A DNA stretch of 22,448 nucleotides from an uncultured Lachnospiraceae bacterium. GTDB lineage: Bacteria > Bacillota > Clostridia > Lachnospirales > Lachnospiraceae. The notes under the pieces were generated by a model. It was given only the letters and a program-made list of their open reading frames with translations, was not told the origin of the DNA and ran no database searches. The stretch spans positions 1-22,448 of the forward strand of contig CALCMD010000044.1 in the NCBI GenBank assembly GCA_937965795.1, written 5' to 3'. A program made the position numbers and the translations under genes. Below, one piece after another: positions 1 through 6,325 of this stretch (positions within the stretch are counted from its first letter, which is position 1; every line of letters begins with the position of its first letter).

Positions 1-1386
1 TACTGGGCATTGGCAATACCTGTTGCCGGCATCGGGGCAGCGGCGGCAAAAAAGGCAGTTGGAAGGTTCCGCAGGGCGTTCGCGCCCATGATGGAAGCAA
101 AGGCGAAGGCCGAAGCGGAATGGATGGAAGAGGCGTCCCGGCGGATGGAGGAAGCGAAGAAGGCGGAGACGTACGGCGGCATGGCGGCAGGCATGGCGGC
201 GTCCTTTGCAGTCTATCTGTCCGTAAAGTTTATGTCGGCAGTCGTAAGCGTGGTGGTCACACTGCTCAGTACCCTGGCTACGGTTTTCCCGCCGGTCCTG
301 CTTGTAACCCTGGTCGCCACACTGCTGGTCGCCCTGGTTCCGCTGTTTTCAGACTCCGTGCAGGTCGGGAACAATGCCATCGTGGAGGTGGCCAGGCAGG
401 AGCTTAAAAAAGCAGAGGAGAACATCGGGGGGAAGAAGTATAAGGAATGGTATGGGCTTGACGACGAATGGTGCGCCATGTTCGTCACCTGGTGCGCGGA
501 CCAGTGCGGCTACATTGAATCCGGCGTTGTCCCAAAGACGGCGTCCGTAGCGGAACTGCATACCTGGTATGACGTCAAAGGGCAGTACCATGAGAAGGCC
601 GGGTATATCCCAAAGGCGGGCGACCTTGTCCTTTTCGAAGGGGCGGGGCGCAGCCATGTGGGGATCGTGGAGGCCTGGGACGCGGCGTCCTCCACGGTGA
701 CGACCATCGAGGGGAACGTGGAAGGGAACCATGACCACAGGCGGTCCCGCGTGGCAAGGTACTACTGGTCCATCGCAGCGCCGGACATCACGGCTTTCTG
801 CACGCCGGATTACCCGGCGTCCGTGGGGGCGCTGTCCGGGGATTCCAACGCGGAGATGGTCTACCGGGCGTTCGTGGACGCAGGCTACACGCCGGAGGCG
901 GCGGCCGCCGTATGCGGCAACCTTGCGGGGGAAGGCGGGACGGACGCCTCCGGGGACCTGGTGATCGACAGCACGGAAAACGGGGGGCAGGGGCCGGGGA
1001 TCGGCATCTGCCAGTGGACGTCGCCGGGCCGGAAGAACGGCTTCCTTGCGTATGCCGAGAGCAAGGGGGAGCCCTGGCCGGAAACAAGCCTTGCGGTCCA
1101 GCTGGAATACATGATGAAGGAGCTGTCCGGCAATATCTGGCTCTGGACAGCCATTGGCGCGGAGTATGGGGAGGAGTACCACATCCCCCACGCCCAGTTT
1201 AAAGCGTGCAGGGACGTGGCGTTTGCGACAACCGCCTTCTGCGCCAATTTCGAGATCTGCCACAAGGCGGATGCGCATCTTGAGAACCGTATCGCTTATG
1301 CGCAGAAGGTCCTTGACAGCTTCGGCGCTTATACGGGCCAGGCCGCCAGTGCGGACAGTGAAAGCGGCGCGGGGGAGGGAGAGTAA
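1..1386 (+). CDS. Bifunctional cell-wall hydrolase of conjugation (CHAP + phage-tail-lysozyme), 5' partial
   Basis: The frame is open from base 1 (tac tgg gca ttg), so the true start lies upstream; the first in-window candidate is the TTG at 10, used for numbering. Residues 1-55 are charged and helical, and 60-115 form one or two membrane segments. A CHAP-type amidase/peptidase domain follows (about 120-260), with catalytic Cys155 in EWCAMFVTWC and His216 in GRSHVGIVE. A phage-tail-lysozyme-like domain follows (about 280-445), with Glu310 in GNLAGEGG and the later GIGICQWT block. Proteins of this type (VirB1-like; Tn916 Orf14 is the functional analogue, with its domains in another order) open peptidoglycan for the mating channel. 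The PrgI-like gene begins 15 bases after the stop. Family assignment is by motif recognition, and the role is inferred from family and context. Confidence 0.88.
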   Translation, partial: YWALAIPVAGIGAAAAKKAVGRFRRAFAPMMEAKAKAEAEWMEEASRRMEEAKKAETYGGMAAGMAASFAVYLSVKFMSAVVSVVVTLLSTLATVFPPVLLVTLVATLLVALVPLFSDSVQVGNNAIVEVARQELKKAEENIGGKKYKEWYGLDDEWCAMFVTWCADQCGYIESGVVPKTASVAELHTWYDVKGQYHEKAGYIPKAGDLVLFEGAGRSHVGIVEAWDAASSTVTTIEGNVEGNHDHRRSRVARYYWSIAAPDITAFCTPDYPASVGALSGDSNAEMVYRAFVDAGYTPEAAAAVCGNLAGEGGTDASGDLVIDSTENGGQGPGIGICQWTSPGRKNGFLAYAESKGEPWPETSLAVQLEYMMKELSGNIWLWTAIGAEYGEEYHIPHAQFKACRDVAFATTAFCANFEICHKADAHLENRIAYAQKVLDSFGAYTGQAASADSESGAGEGE

Positions 1387-1401
1387 GAGAGGAGAGATTC
1401 G

Positions 1402-1827
1402 ATGCATATCAAGATCAATAAAGATTTCCAGACAGAATATAAAGAAGAACTGTTCCGGGGGCTGAGTGCGAAGGAAGCGGTGAGCCTGGCCGCCGGCGCA
1501 GGTGTGGCGGGGCTTATCACGTTCCTTTTGTATGACAGGGCGGCGGTGCCGGTTGAGGCCGGCATATACGCGGGCGTTTTTTGTGCAATCCCAATCCTGA
1601 TGGCAGGCTTCCTGACCGTCCAGGGGCTTTCCCCTGCCCGGTATTTAAAGGAGGCCGTCTATGCGTACAGGACCAGGCTGCTCGTGTACGGGGCCGGGGA
1701 GCTTGCGCCGGGGAGGCCAAAGAAAATGTTTACCATGAAGAAACGCAAAGGACGGCATACAAAAAGGGGATGGATAAAAAAGCGTGTGCCGGATTCCGGC
1801 ACGCACCAGAGGAGGGAAACAGAATGA
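1402..1827 (+). CDS. PrgI-family conjugative membrane protein
   Basis: This 141-aa protein opens with a short polar segment and the family-like phrase GLSAKEAVSLAAG. Two hydrophobic segments follow at about 30-46 and 55-77, then an amphipathic region AYRTRLLVYG and a very basic tail. That is the layout of PrgI/TcpE-like (VirB3-like) inner-membrane proteins, which normally sit beside the VirB4 ATPase; that gene is not in the window and is expected upstream. An AGAGGAG ribosome site lies 6-8 bases before the ATG. The tail contains VPDSGT, encoded by palindrome copy 1, and the stop overlaps the next start by four bases (ATGA), implying translational coupling. The tail beyond about residue 105 looks like an extension read through the repeat. 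Confidence 0.75.
   Translation: MHIKINKDFQTEYKEELFRGLSAKEAVSLAAGAGVAGLITFLLYDRAAVPVEAGIYAGVFCAIPILMAGFLTVQGLSPARYLKEAVYAYRTRLLVYGAGELAPGRPKKMFTMKKRKGRHTKRGWIKKRVPDSGTHQRRETE
1786..1802 (+). repeat. 17-bp palindrome copy 1 (T centre), in frame near a gene end
   Basis: GTGCCGGATTCCGGCAC is perfectly palindromic around base 1794. It is read as VPDSGT in the last 20 codons of the PrgI-like gene and ends 21 bases before the next start at 1824. An RNA copy would form a 7-bp GC-rich stem with a 3-base loop. No U tract follows, so it is not an intrinsic terminator. Confidence 0.9.
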
Positions 1828-2558
1828 GAACGAAAAGAAAGGGAGGCGTTGCGGTAAGGATGCTCCTGCTGCTGGCCGTGGCGCTGCTCCTGATCGGCAT
1901 ACTGGCATATAAAGGCCGGAAACGGGACAGCCGCATGGCGGAGGGGACAGAAGAAACCGGGGAAGAAACACAGCGCGAAACGGAAAGCCTATGGAAAAGG
2001 GAAACACCTGGGGATACAGAAGAGGAAACGCAGGCAGAATCCCGGAAAGCAGAAAGACGGGGTACAGATGCAGAAGAAGGTACGGAAGAAAGTACGGAAG
2101 CAGAAACCTCCGGCACGGGGCAGGCAGAAAGGGAAACGTATGCAGTGTCTGTCACGAATGCGGAGGAGTTCGCGGGGCAGGTCATGGCGTCACGGACCTG
2201 GCTTTTGGACAAGTACCTGTCCGCCTACGTGGAAAAGAAAAAGATCCGGGCAAGTGAAGGCGTGATCCTGAATGCCGCCGTCCCGGATGACCAGGTGCGG
2301 TGTACCGAGTTCTATGTGGAGCTGAATAATAAAAAACATACGCTGGTCACCCTGCGGTGGGACCCGTACCTGTGTACGGTCGTGGCGTCGAAATGCAGGT
2401 ACACGAAAAAGGAGGTCGAGGAGTCCGTGTGGGCCGGGGACCGGGCGGCGGTGACGGACATCAGCCCGGAACAGGACGCCGCCGTGATCGGGGAGCAGGG
2501 GGCGAAGGACGAAGCGGAGCTGGAAGCCGGGCCCGGAAAAGAGGTTGTGACCGAATGA
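1824..2558 (+). CDS. Single-pass membrane protein of the transfer operon, function unknown
   Basis: The 244-aa protein starts at the ATG that overlaps the upstream stop; an upstream in-frame extension from 1581 exists but lies wholly inside the PrgI-like gene. The N-terminus is basic (RTKRK), followed by one membrane helix at about 11-27. Residues 35-105 are a Glu/Thr/Arg-rich, low-complexity and probably disordered spacer. A compact C-terminal domain follows (about 108-205), with the recognisable stretch FAGQVMASRTWLLDKYLSAY and several beta-like segments, then an acidic tail. Topology suggests a short cytosolic N-terminus and an extracytoplasmic domain, as in VirB8/TcpC-like channel subunits, but no family signature was recognised. 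The stop overlaps the next start by four bases. Confidence 0.7.
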   Translation: MRTKRKGGVAVRMLLLLAVALLLIGILAYKGRKRDSRMAEGTEETGEETQRETESLWKRETPGDTEEETQAESRKAERRGTDAEEGTEESTEAETSGTGQAERETYAVSVTNAEEFAGQVMASRTWLLDKYLSAYVEKKKIRASEGVILNAAVPDDQVRCTEFYVELNNKKHTLVTLRWDPYLCTVVASKCRYTKKEVEESVWAGDRAAVTDISPEQDAAVIGEQGAKDEAELEAGPGKEVVTE

Positions 2559-2896
2559 TGGAGGGAATCCGTGAACGCGTTGGAAGGGAGTTTTTATATT
2601 TCAAACTGGACATGCTGCGCACGAGCCGTGAGAACATCTTTGCCCATGCCCATGAGATCAACGTCAAGACACAGATCTTCGGCGAGGTCTGCCGGCAGGC
2701 AGAGGCGGGGAAGATCGGCAGGGTGGACGGGGAACGGCTTGCCGGCGTCAGCAGCATACTGGATGCGGTGTTCTGTTACCACGAGGGCGAGGGAAACGGA
2801 GGGAAGCCGGGCGAAGCTGCCGGGGCGTTTGAACGGTGGCTTGCACAGCTTGGGGGCAGCCAGGAAAAAATGCAGAAGGATGCAGGGAGAGAATGA
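2555..2896 (+). CDS. Small cytosolic protein, unknown (weak DUF3848-like character)
   Basis: This 113-aa protein begins MMEGIRERVGREF at the ATG overlapping the previous stop (ATGA). Residues 1-75 look like an all-helical bundle: a conserved-looking helix FKLDMLRTSRENIFAHAHEI, then KTQIFGEVCRQAE. The C-terminal 40 residues are Gly/Glu-rich and polar. There is no signal peptide or membrane segment. The helix-rich pattern with 'I..HA.EI..K..I' vaguely recalls DUF3848 proteins found on Firmicutes mobile elements, but this is a guess. Overlapping coupling to the two membrane-protein genes upstream places it in the transfer operon. Confidence 0.6.
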   Translation: MMEGIRERVGREFLYFKLDMLRTSRENIFAHAHEINVKTQIFGEVCRQAEAGKIGRVDGERLAGVSSILDAVFCYHEGEGNGGKPGEAAGAFERWLAQLGGSQEKMQKDAGRE

Positions 2897-2897
2897 A

Positions 2898-3191
2898 ATG
2901 GAGCATGAGGCACGCATGGCACGGAAGAGGGGCCGGGAGATGGAATTTAACCGTGGCGTGGATGCGGCAGCCGGCAGGGCGACGCATGAGGGAGGATTCC
3001 TGGAAGAGATGGCAAGGCGGGGCTATCAGGCGCACCGTGTAAAGGACGCAGGCGGGGAATGGTTTGCCTTCCTGTATGAGGATGACCCTGGCCTGGCATA
3101 CTACATCCGGCGTTCCCGCGTACTGGAAAAGATTGCAGGGAACCGGGAACAGCCGGGGAAAAAAACGGAGATAAAAGCGCCGAAGTTATAG
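2898..3191 (+). CDS. Small basic protein, function unknown
   Basis: This 97-aa protein starts at the ATG two bases after the previous stop, with GGGAGAG about 7 bases upstream; an alternative ATG is at 2916. It is strongly charged, with a basic N-terminus (ARMARKRGREMEF), a central mixed region ending in an aromatic strand-like block (GEWFAFLYEDDPGLAYYIRR), and a Lys-rich tail ending in PKL. No known domain was recognised. Its 3' end is nucleotide-similar to the 3' end of the DUF5688 gene: ccgaa(a/g)ttatag, then gcaggcagggc 10-11 bases later, which suggests a duplicated gene-end segment. It is the last gene before the oriT-like region. Confidence 0.6.
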   Translation: MEHEARMARKRGREMEFNRGVDAAAGRATHEGGFLEEMARRGYQAHRVKDAGGEWFAFLYEDDPGLAYYIRRSRVLEKIAGNREQPGKKTEIKAPKL

Positions 3192-3196
3192 CGGCA

Positions 3197-3238
3197 GCGT
3201 CCGCAGGCAGGGCACGGGAGCGAAGCGGACGCCCTGCC
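3197..3238 (+). other. Two overlapping GC-rich hairpins after the transfer operon
   Basis: GCGTCCGC (3197-3204) pairs perfectly with GCGGACGC (3225-3232), and GGCAGGGC (3206-3213) pairs perfectly with GCCCTGCC (3231-3238). The arms interleave and share two bases, so the stems are alternatives or a pseudoknot. Only TTAT follows, so it is at best a weak transcription terminator; it may instead stabilise the 3' end of the operon RNA. Confidence 0.5.
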
Positions 3239-3298
3239 TTATCCCATGCAGGAGGCATGGGCAGTATACCATAAAGGTTACGGTACCGGACGGGGTCT

Positions 3299-3372
3299 CA
3301 GGGGCTGCCCCCTGACAAGATGCGCTTTGTCATTTTCACCCTGTGAAAATGTAATACAAAGTGCGTATCTTG
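3299..3372 (+). other. Candidate origin of transfer (oriT): nested inverted repeats with nic-like motif
   Basis: Three structures lie in 74 bases. CAGGGGCTGCCCCCTG (3299-3314) is a 6-bp stem. CATTTTCAC / GTGAAAATG (3331-3351) is a perfect 9-bp stem with a 3-base loop. Around the latter, CAAGATGCGC-TTTGT (3316-3330) and ACAAAGTGCGTATCTTG (3356-3372) form an imperfect outer stem. The sequence AAAGTGCGTA (3358-3367) resembles the AAGTGCG core of the RSF1010/pIP501-type nic family used by MOBP/MOBQ relaxases. The stretch is gene-free, 1.3 kb upstream of the relaxase and immediately before the relaxosome genes. Assignment as oriT is inferred from structure and position. Confidence 0.55.
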
Positions 3373-3405
3373 CAAATACAGGGTTTTGGAAAAGTCACGG
3401 AAAAA

Positions 3406-3504
3406 GCATGGAAACGGCGTGCAAAAGGCATGAAAAAGGCATGAAAAAGGCATGAAAGCGGCATGAAAGCGGCGCAGAACAAGCATAGAAGCGGCATATT
3501 TTTG
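3406..3504 (+). repeat. Tandem array of 11-bp iteron-like units
   Basis: Eight consecutive 11-bp units run from 3406 to 3493, with a diverged ninth to 3504. Units at 3428 and 3439 are GCATGAAAAAG, those at 3450 and 3461 are GCATGAAAGCG, and those at 3406, 3417 and 3483 differ by one to three bases; the unit at 3472 is degenerate. Related units recur out of phase at 3525-3546. The period is close to one DNA helical turn, so bound proteins would line up on one face. Likely a binding platform for a relaxosome or replication protein; the HTH protein at 3671 is the obvious candidate. Confidence 0.8.
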
Positions 3505-3581
3505 CTTAAAATGGCCGGTAAACGGCACATGGAAGGCATAGAAGCGGCGCTGATGGCCGTGAAATGCTGCACAGGAGGCGC

Positions 3582-3707
3582 ATGATGGCGTGCAGATGCC
3601 GCAGAAATGGCACAAAATGCCGCCTGTGTGGAAGTGGAAATGTGCCTCCTGGAAAAGAAAGGAGCGGCAGATGGAGGAAGGGAAGGAATACAAGTACGCA
3701 CCGATGA
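3582..3707 (+). CDS. Possible 41-aa Cys-rich peptide (zinc-knuckle-like)
   Basis: The ORF begins MMACRCRRNGTKCRLCGSG, three bases after a consensus AGGAGG, and overlaps the start of the HTH gene in another frame. Four cysteines in C-x-C-x6-C-x2-C spacing could bind a metal, and the rest is basic. The ribosome site is part of CAGGAGGC (3572-3579), which can pair perfectly with GCCTCCTG at 3644-3651, so translation might be gated by RNA folding. No homology was recognised and chance occurrence is quite possible. Confidence 0.25.
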   Translation: MMACRCRRNGTKCRLCGSGNVPPGKERSGRWRKGRNTSTHR

Positions 3708-4021
3708 AGGAGGAGAAGGAATATAAGTATGCAGGAAGGAAATACCTGAGCAGGGGGAAGCGGGGGGAAAAGATGATAGACATGGAGTATGTGTACCGGC
3801 AGATCGACCTCAACAGGCGGACGGTAAAGGAGATCGCCGAAGAACTCGGCGTGTCGGTCAGGACGCTGCAGCGCCACCACAAGAAGTACCAGGAGGAGGC
3901 GCTCAGGATGGAAGGGCTGAAAAAGAAGGAAAAGGGGGCCAGCCTTTTTACGGGAATGGAAAAGGAGGAGAGCGGGGGGATGTTTGACGGGATGACGGAA
4001 AGAGGCTGGGGGGATGACTGA
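3671..4021 (+). CDS. Helix-turn-helix DNA-binding protein of the relaxosome region
   Basis: The 116-aa protein was started at the ATG preceded by AAAGGAG at 7-base spacing; longer (3590) and shorter (3773) starts exist. The N-terminus has a tandem peptide repeat, KEYKYAPMKEEKEYKYAGRKY. Residues 44-70 form a classic HTH of the resolvase/HTH_7 type: IDLNRRTVKEIAEELGVSV followed by RTLQRHHKKY. The remainder is Lys/Glu-rich with a Gly-rich end. No catalytic domain is present, so it is a pure binding protein. Lying just downstream of the candidate oriT and the 11-bp array and upstream of mobC and the relaxase, it probably binds these repeats to build the relaxosome or to repress the mob genes; this is inferred from position. 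Confidence 0.7.
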   Translation: MEEGKEYKYAPMKEEKEYKYAGRKYLSRGKRGEKMIDMEYVYRQIDLNRRTVKEIAEELGVSVRTLQRHHKKYQEEALRMEGLKKKEKGASLFTGMEKEESGGMFDGMTERGWGDD

Positions 4022-4034
4022 ACCTTCGAGAACA

Positions 4035-4048
4035 CAGGGGCTGCCCCC
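4035..4048 (+). repeat. Second copy of the CAGGGGCTGCCCCC motif
   Basis: The same 14 bases occur at 3299-3312 inside the candidate oriT. Here they lie in the short gap between the HTH gene and the coiled-coil gene, and the two copies bracket the array and HTH gene. The right arm diverges here (CCCCCAG), so the hairpin is weaker. Confidence 0.6.
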
Positions 4049-4089
4049 AGGGAAGATACAGGGAAACGATCATAAGCAAGGAGGAAAGA

Positions 4090-4347
4090 ATGGAAGAGAG
4101 GATCAGGAAGTGGCAGGAGGAGATCGAACGGACCACCGCCCGCCAGAAAGAAATGAACCAGAGCTGCAATGAAAAGATCCGCGAGCTGAAACGGAAGATC
4201 GCGGAAGCGCAGGAGCAGATCAGACAGGAACAGGACAGGCAGATCGCCCGGATGGTCCGCGGCGCTTACGGGCAGATCACGCCGGAAGCGCTGGAGGAAC
4301 TGAAAGACCTCCTGGAGATGGCGGGCCAGGCGACGGGCGGACAGTGA
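4090..4347 (+). CDS. Short coiled-coil protein (DUF4315-like)
   Basis: This 85-aa protein starts at an ATG preceded by a strong AAGGAGGAAAG site. Residues 1-55 form a continuous charged coiled coil (RIRKWQEEIERTTARQKEM then NEKIRELKRKIAEAQEQIRQ). It is followed by a short helical module, IARMVRGAYGQITPEALEEL, which resembles the C-terminal 'P-E-E-L' module of DUF4315 proteins found on clostridial conjugative elements. The gene overlaps the MobC-like gene by four bases (GTGA), so the two products are probably made in fixed proportion. A structural or accessory role in the relaxosome is inferred. DUF3847 is the alternative family. Confidence 0.65.
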   Translation: MEERIRKWQEEIERTTARQKEMNQSCNEKIRELKRKIAEAQEQIRQEQDRQIARMVRGAYGQITPEALEELKDLLEMAGQATGGQ

Positions 4348-4733
4348 AAAAAAGGAAACAGAAAGGGAATGGGCGCATCATAAATCTCCAGATCCGTGTG
4401 ACGCCGGAGGAGCTGGAGCATTTGAAAAAATGTGCGGAGGAAGATGGCAGCGCCCGCCTCCGGGGAGGCAGGGTGAATTACAGCAGCTACTGCCGGAAGC
4501 ACCTCCTTTCGGAAACCAATTATAAGAATGAGGAACTGATAAGGATACAAAAACGCCTTGCCTATGAAATGCGGAAGATCGGCGTCAACATCAACCAGGC
4601 CACGAAAAGGATCAATGCCGGGTACGGCCTGCCGTCGGATGCTTACGTGCTGAAGGAAAAACTGGAGGAAGTGGAAAGACTGTTTGTGGAAACAATGGAG
4701 GAGTGTGGGAAGCTGTGGGAATCACAAAGCTGA
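4344..4733 (+). CDS. mobC: MobC-like relaxosome accessory protein
   Basis: The 129-aa protein starts at a GTG overlapping the upstream stop. An N-terminal ribbon-helix-helix-like segment (NLQIRVTPEELEHLKKCAEE, about 14-33) leads to a helical region. The MobC hallmark EMRKIGVNINQATKRINAG sits at about 75-93, and a final coiled-coil helix closes the protein. MobC proteins bind oriT, open the strands near nic and load the relaxase. The relaxase gene overlaps the end of this gene in another frame, the usual mobC-relaxase arrangement. Function is assigned from the motif plus synteny. Confidence 0.85.
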   Translation: MKKRKQKGNGRIINLQIRVTPEELEHLKKCAEEDGSARLRGGRVNYSSYCRKHLLSETNYKNEELIRIQKRLAYEMRKIGVNINQATKRINAGYGLPSDAYVLKEKLEEVERLFVETMEECGKLWESQS

Positions 4734-6169
4734 TGCACCTGAAAGAGGGCAGCCCAACCAGGCATACGCACCTGAGGAATGCCATCCGGTATATCCTGAA
4801 CCCGGAAAAGACAAAGGACGGGCTGCTGGCCGGGGGAAACAGCGGCACGGAACCGATGGAAATACTGGCAAGCTTCCTGGAAACGAAGCGGGAGTTCGGG
4901 AAGCTTGCCGGCAGGCAGGGCTACCATTTTGTCATCTCTTTTGCGAAGGGTGAGACAGATGAGCAGACCGCATACAAAGTGGTGCAGGATTTTTGCCGGG
5001 AGTATTTAGGGGATGGCTATGATTACGTGTTTGCTGTCCATGATGACAAGGAGCATGTACACGGGCACATCATTTTCAATTCGCTTGACCGGATGGAGGG
5101 ATACAAGTACCGTTACCAGAAAGGCGACTGGGAAAAACAGATCCAGCCCGTGACAGACAGGGTATGCGCCCGGTATGGGCTGAAGACCCTGGAGTATGAC
5201 AGGGAAGAACGCGCAGGGGAATCTTACGCAGGATGGAAATCCCCGGTGACGAACCGCATGATTGCAAAAGCTGACATAGACTATGCGGTGGAACGCGCAG
5301 ACAGCATGGGAAGCTTTTTTGCGGAACTGGAAAAGATGGGTTACGAGATCCGGCGGCACGGGATGAGCAGGACGGGGGAAAGCCGGGAGGAATATTTCTC
5401 GATGCTGATCCCGCCGGAAAAGCTATCCGGGACAGGGAGGGAAGGAAAGAAAACGAGGGCGGTAAGGAACCGGAGCCTCGGAAGGGCTTACACGGTGGAG
5501 GCGATCCGGGAGCGGATCGGCAGCCGGCAGTACCGGAAAAGCTACGAGGCGGTCATGGAGAAAATGCGCAGGACCGCAGGGGATTCTTTAAAGCCGATCG
5601 CGTCTTTCCATTCCAAAAGCCAGGTCCGCCTGTCACAGGCGGCAGGTTATTACCGGCTGCCAAACCCTTACGCGGTGCCTGCGTGGAGGGTGCGCGAGGA
5701 TATGAAGAGGCTGGAACGGCTGGCGGAGCAGTGCCGTTACCTGAAACAGAATGGCATCACGTCCACAGGGCAGCTTGAGGCGCGCCAGAAGTTTTTAAAG
5801 GAGCAGATTGTTTTCCTTATGGAAGAAAGAAAGACCCTGTACCGGATCCGTGATGACATGGGGAAGGAGGTAAAGGAAGCGTGCGCGCGTCTCCGCTTCC
5901 TGGAAGGGCAGCTTGCAAGGGCGGACATCACCGATGCGCTGTGGGAACAGTTTGCGGATGAAAAGGAAGCGCTGGAGGCGGCGCTGCCAGAGCAGGCCGC
6001 AAACGCCGGGCACGACATCGGGGCAAAGTCGGCGGCGCTCAAAGCGCTCCGCAGGGAGGAGCGGCTTGTCCGTGACATCCTGGAGACGGAGCGGCAGCCG
6101 CTCCCAGGACTGCGGATTGCAGATAAGGCGAAGCGGCCCCAGGGAAGCGGCCTGCGGACGCCGACCTAA
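4715..6169 (+). CDS. Relaxase / mobilization nuclease (MobP-like)
   Basis: The start was set at the GTG giving VGITKLMHLKEG, because relaxases of this group begin with an 'ITK' strand; a GTG at 4703 and an ATG at 4733 (TGATG with the mobC stop) are alternatives. The length is 484 aa. Motif I contains the candidate nicking Tyr26 in AIRYILNPEKT. Motif III is HDDKEHVHGHIIFN, with the metal-binding triad His114, His116 and His118. Residues beyond about 300 are helical and coiled-coil and probably contact MobC or VirD4. The enzyme should nick oriT, stay covalently on the 5' end and pilot the strand. A strong terminator follows the gene. Confidence 0.92.
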   Translation: MGITKLMHLKEGSPTRHTHLRNAIRYILNPEKTKDGLLAGGNSGTEPMEILASFLETKREFGKLAGRQGYHFVISFAKGETDEQTAYKVVQDFCREYLGDGYDYVFAVHDDKEHVHGHIIFNSLDRMEGYKYRYQKGDWEKQIQPVTDRVCARYGLKTLEYDREERAGESYAGWKSPVTNRMIAKADIDYAVERADSMGSFFAELEKMGYEIRRHGMSRTGESREEYFSMLIPPEKLSGTGREGKKTRAVRNRSLGRAYTVEAIRERIGSRQYRKSYEAVMEKMRRTAGDSLKPIASFHSKSQVRLSQAAGYYRLPNPYAVPAWRVREDMKRLERLAEQCRYLKQNGITSTGQLEARQKFLKEQIVFLMEERKTLYRIRDDMGKEVKEACARLRFLEGQLARADITDALWEQFADEKEALEAALPEQAANAGHDIGAKSAALKALRREERLVRDILETERQPLPGLRIADKAKRPQGSGLRTPT

Positions 6170-6196
6170 AGCGGCCTATACGGAAGGGCGGGAACG

Positions 6197-6205
6197 TGTT
6201 ATACT
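6197..6205 (+). promoter_or_regulatory. Extended -10 promoter candidate between relaxase and terminator
   Basis: TGTTATACT is a perfect TGn-TATAC/AT-type extended -10. No good -35 is present (the 6177-6182 window is not TTGACA-like), which extended -10 promoters tolerate. Transcription would begin near 6212 and meet the hairpin terminator at 6236-6266, giving a roughly 55-base RNA or an attenuated leader for the downstream DUF5688-ArdA genes. Confidence 0.4.
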
Positions 6206-6235
6206 ATCATTGGAATAAAAGGAAGAAAGCAAAAG

Positions 6236-6266
6236 ACCGTTCCGGCGAGAGCCGGGGCGGTTTTTT
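6236..6266 (+). terminator. Intrinsic (rho-independent) terminator after the relaxase gene
   Basis: ACCGTTCCGGC and GCCGGGGCGGT pair over 11 positions (two as G-U) around a GAGA loop, followed directly by six T residues. This is the only strong U-tract terminator found in the window, and it separates the mob block from the antirestriction block. Confidence 0.88.
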
Positions 6267-6284
6267 GCTGCTGGAAAACAGGGC

Positions 6285-6301
6285 GTGCCGGAATCCGGCA
6301 C
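6285..6301 (+). repeat. 17-bp palindrome copy 2 (A centre), intergenic
   Basis: GTGCCGGAATCCGGCAC with two further paired bases on each side (6283-6303). It lies between the terminator and the small ORF at 6326, ending 24 bases before that start. Confidence 0.9.
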
Positions 6302-6325
6302 GCGGAAGGGAGAGGAGCAGACATT

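Noticed and set aside
801..826. CACGCCGGATTACCCGGCGT as another palindrome copy
   Set aside because: Imperfect, different core, inside a conserved domain-linker codon context; not the same family.
349..1407. 352-codon minus-strand ORF opposite the hydrolase gene
   Set aside because: It is the complement of a GC-rich coding sequence with clear CHAP and lysozyme motifs; its translation has no recognisable domain and no convincing ribosome site was seen.
1581..1823. Upstream extension of the membrane protein at 1824
   Set aside because: The added 81 codons lie wholly inside the PrgI-like gene in another frame; the ATGA overlap and membrane helix right after 1824 mark the start.
3406..3504. CRISPR array
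   Set aside because: Units are 11 bp and directly abutting, with no spacers and no cas genes.
3298..4035. 245-codon minus-strand ORF across the oriT/array/HTH region
   Set aside because: Phe/Ser/Cys-rich translation created by the 11-bp array and the complement of the Lys/Glu-rich HTH gene; no domain.
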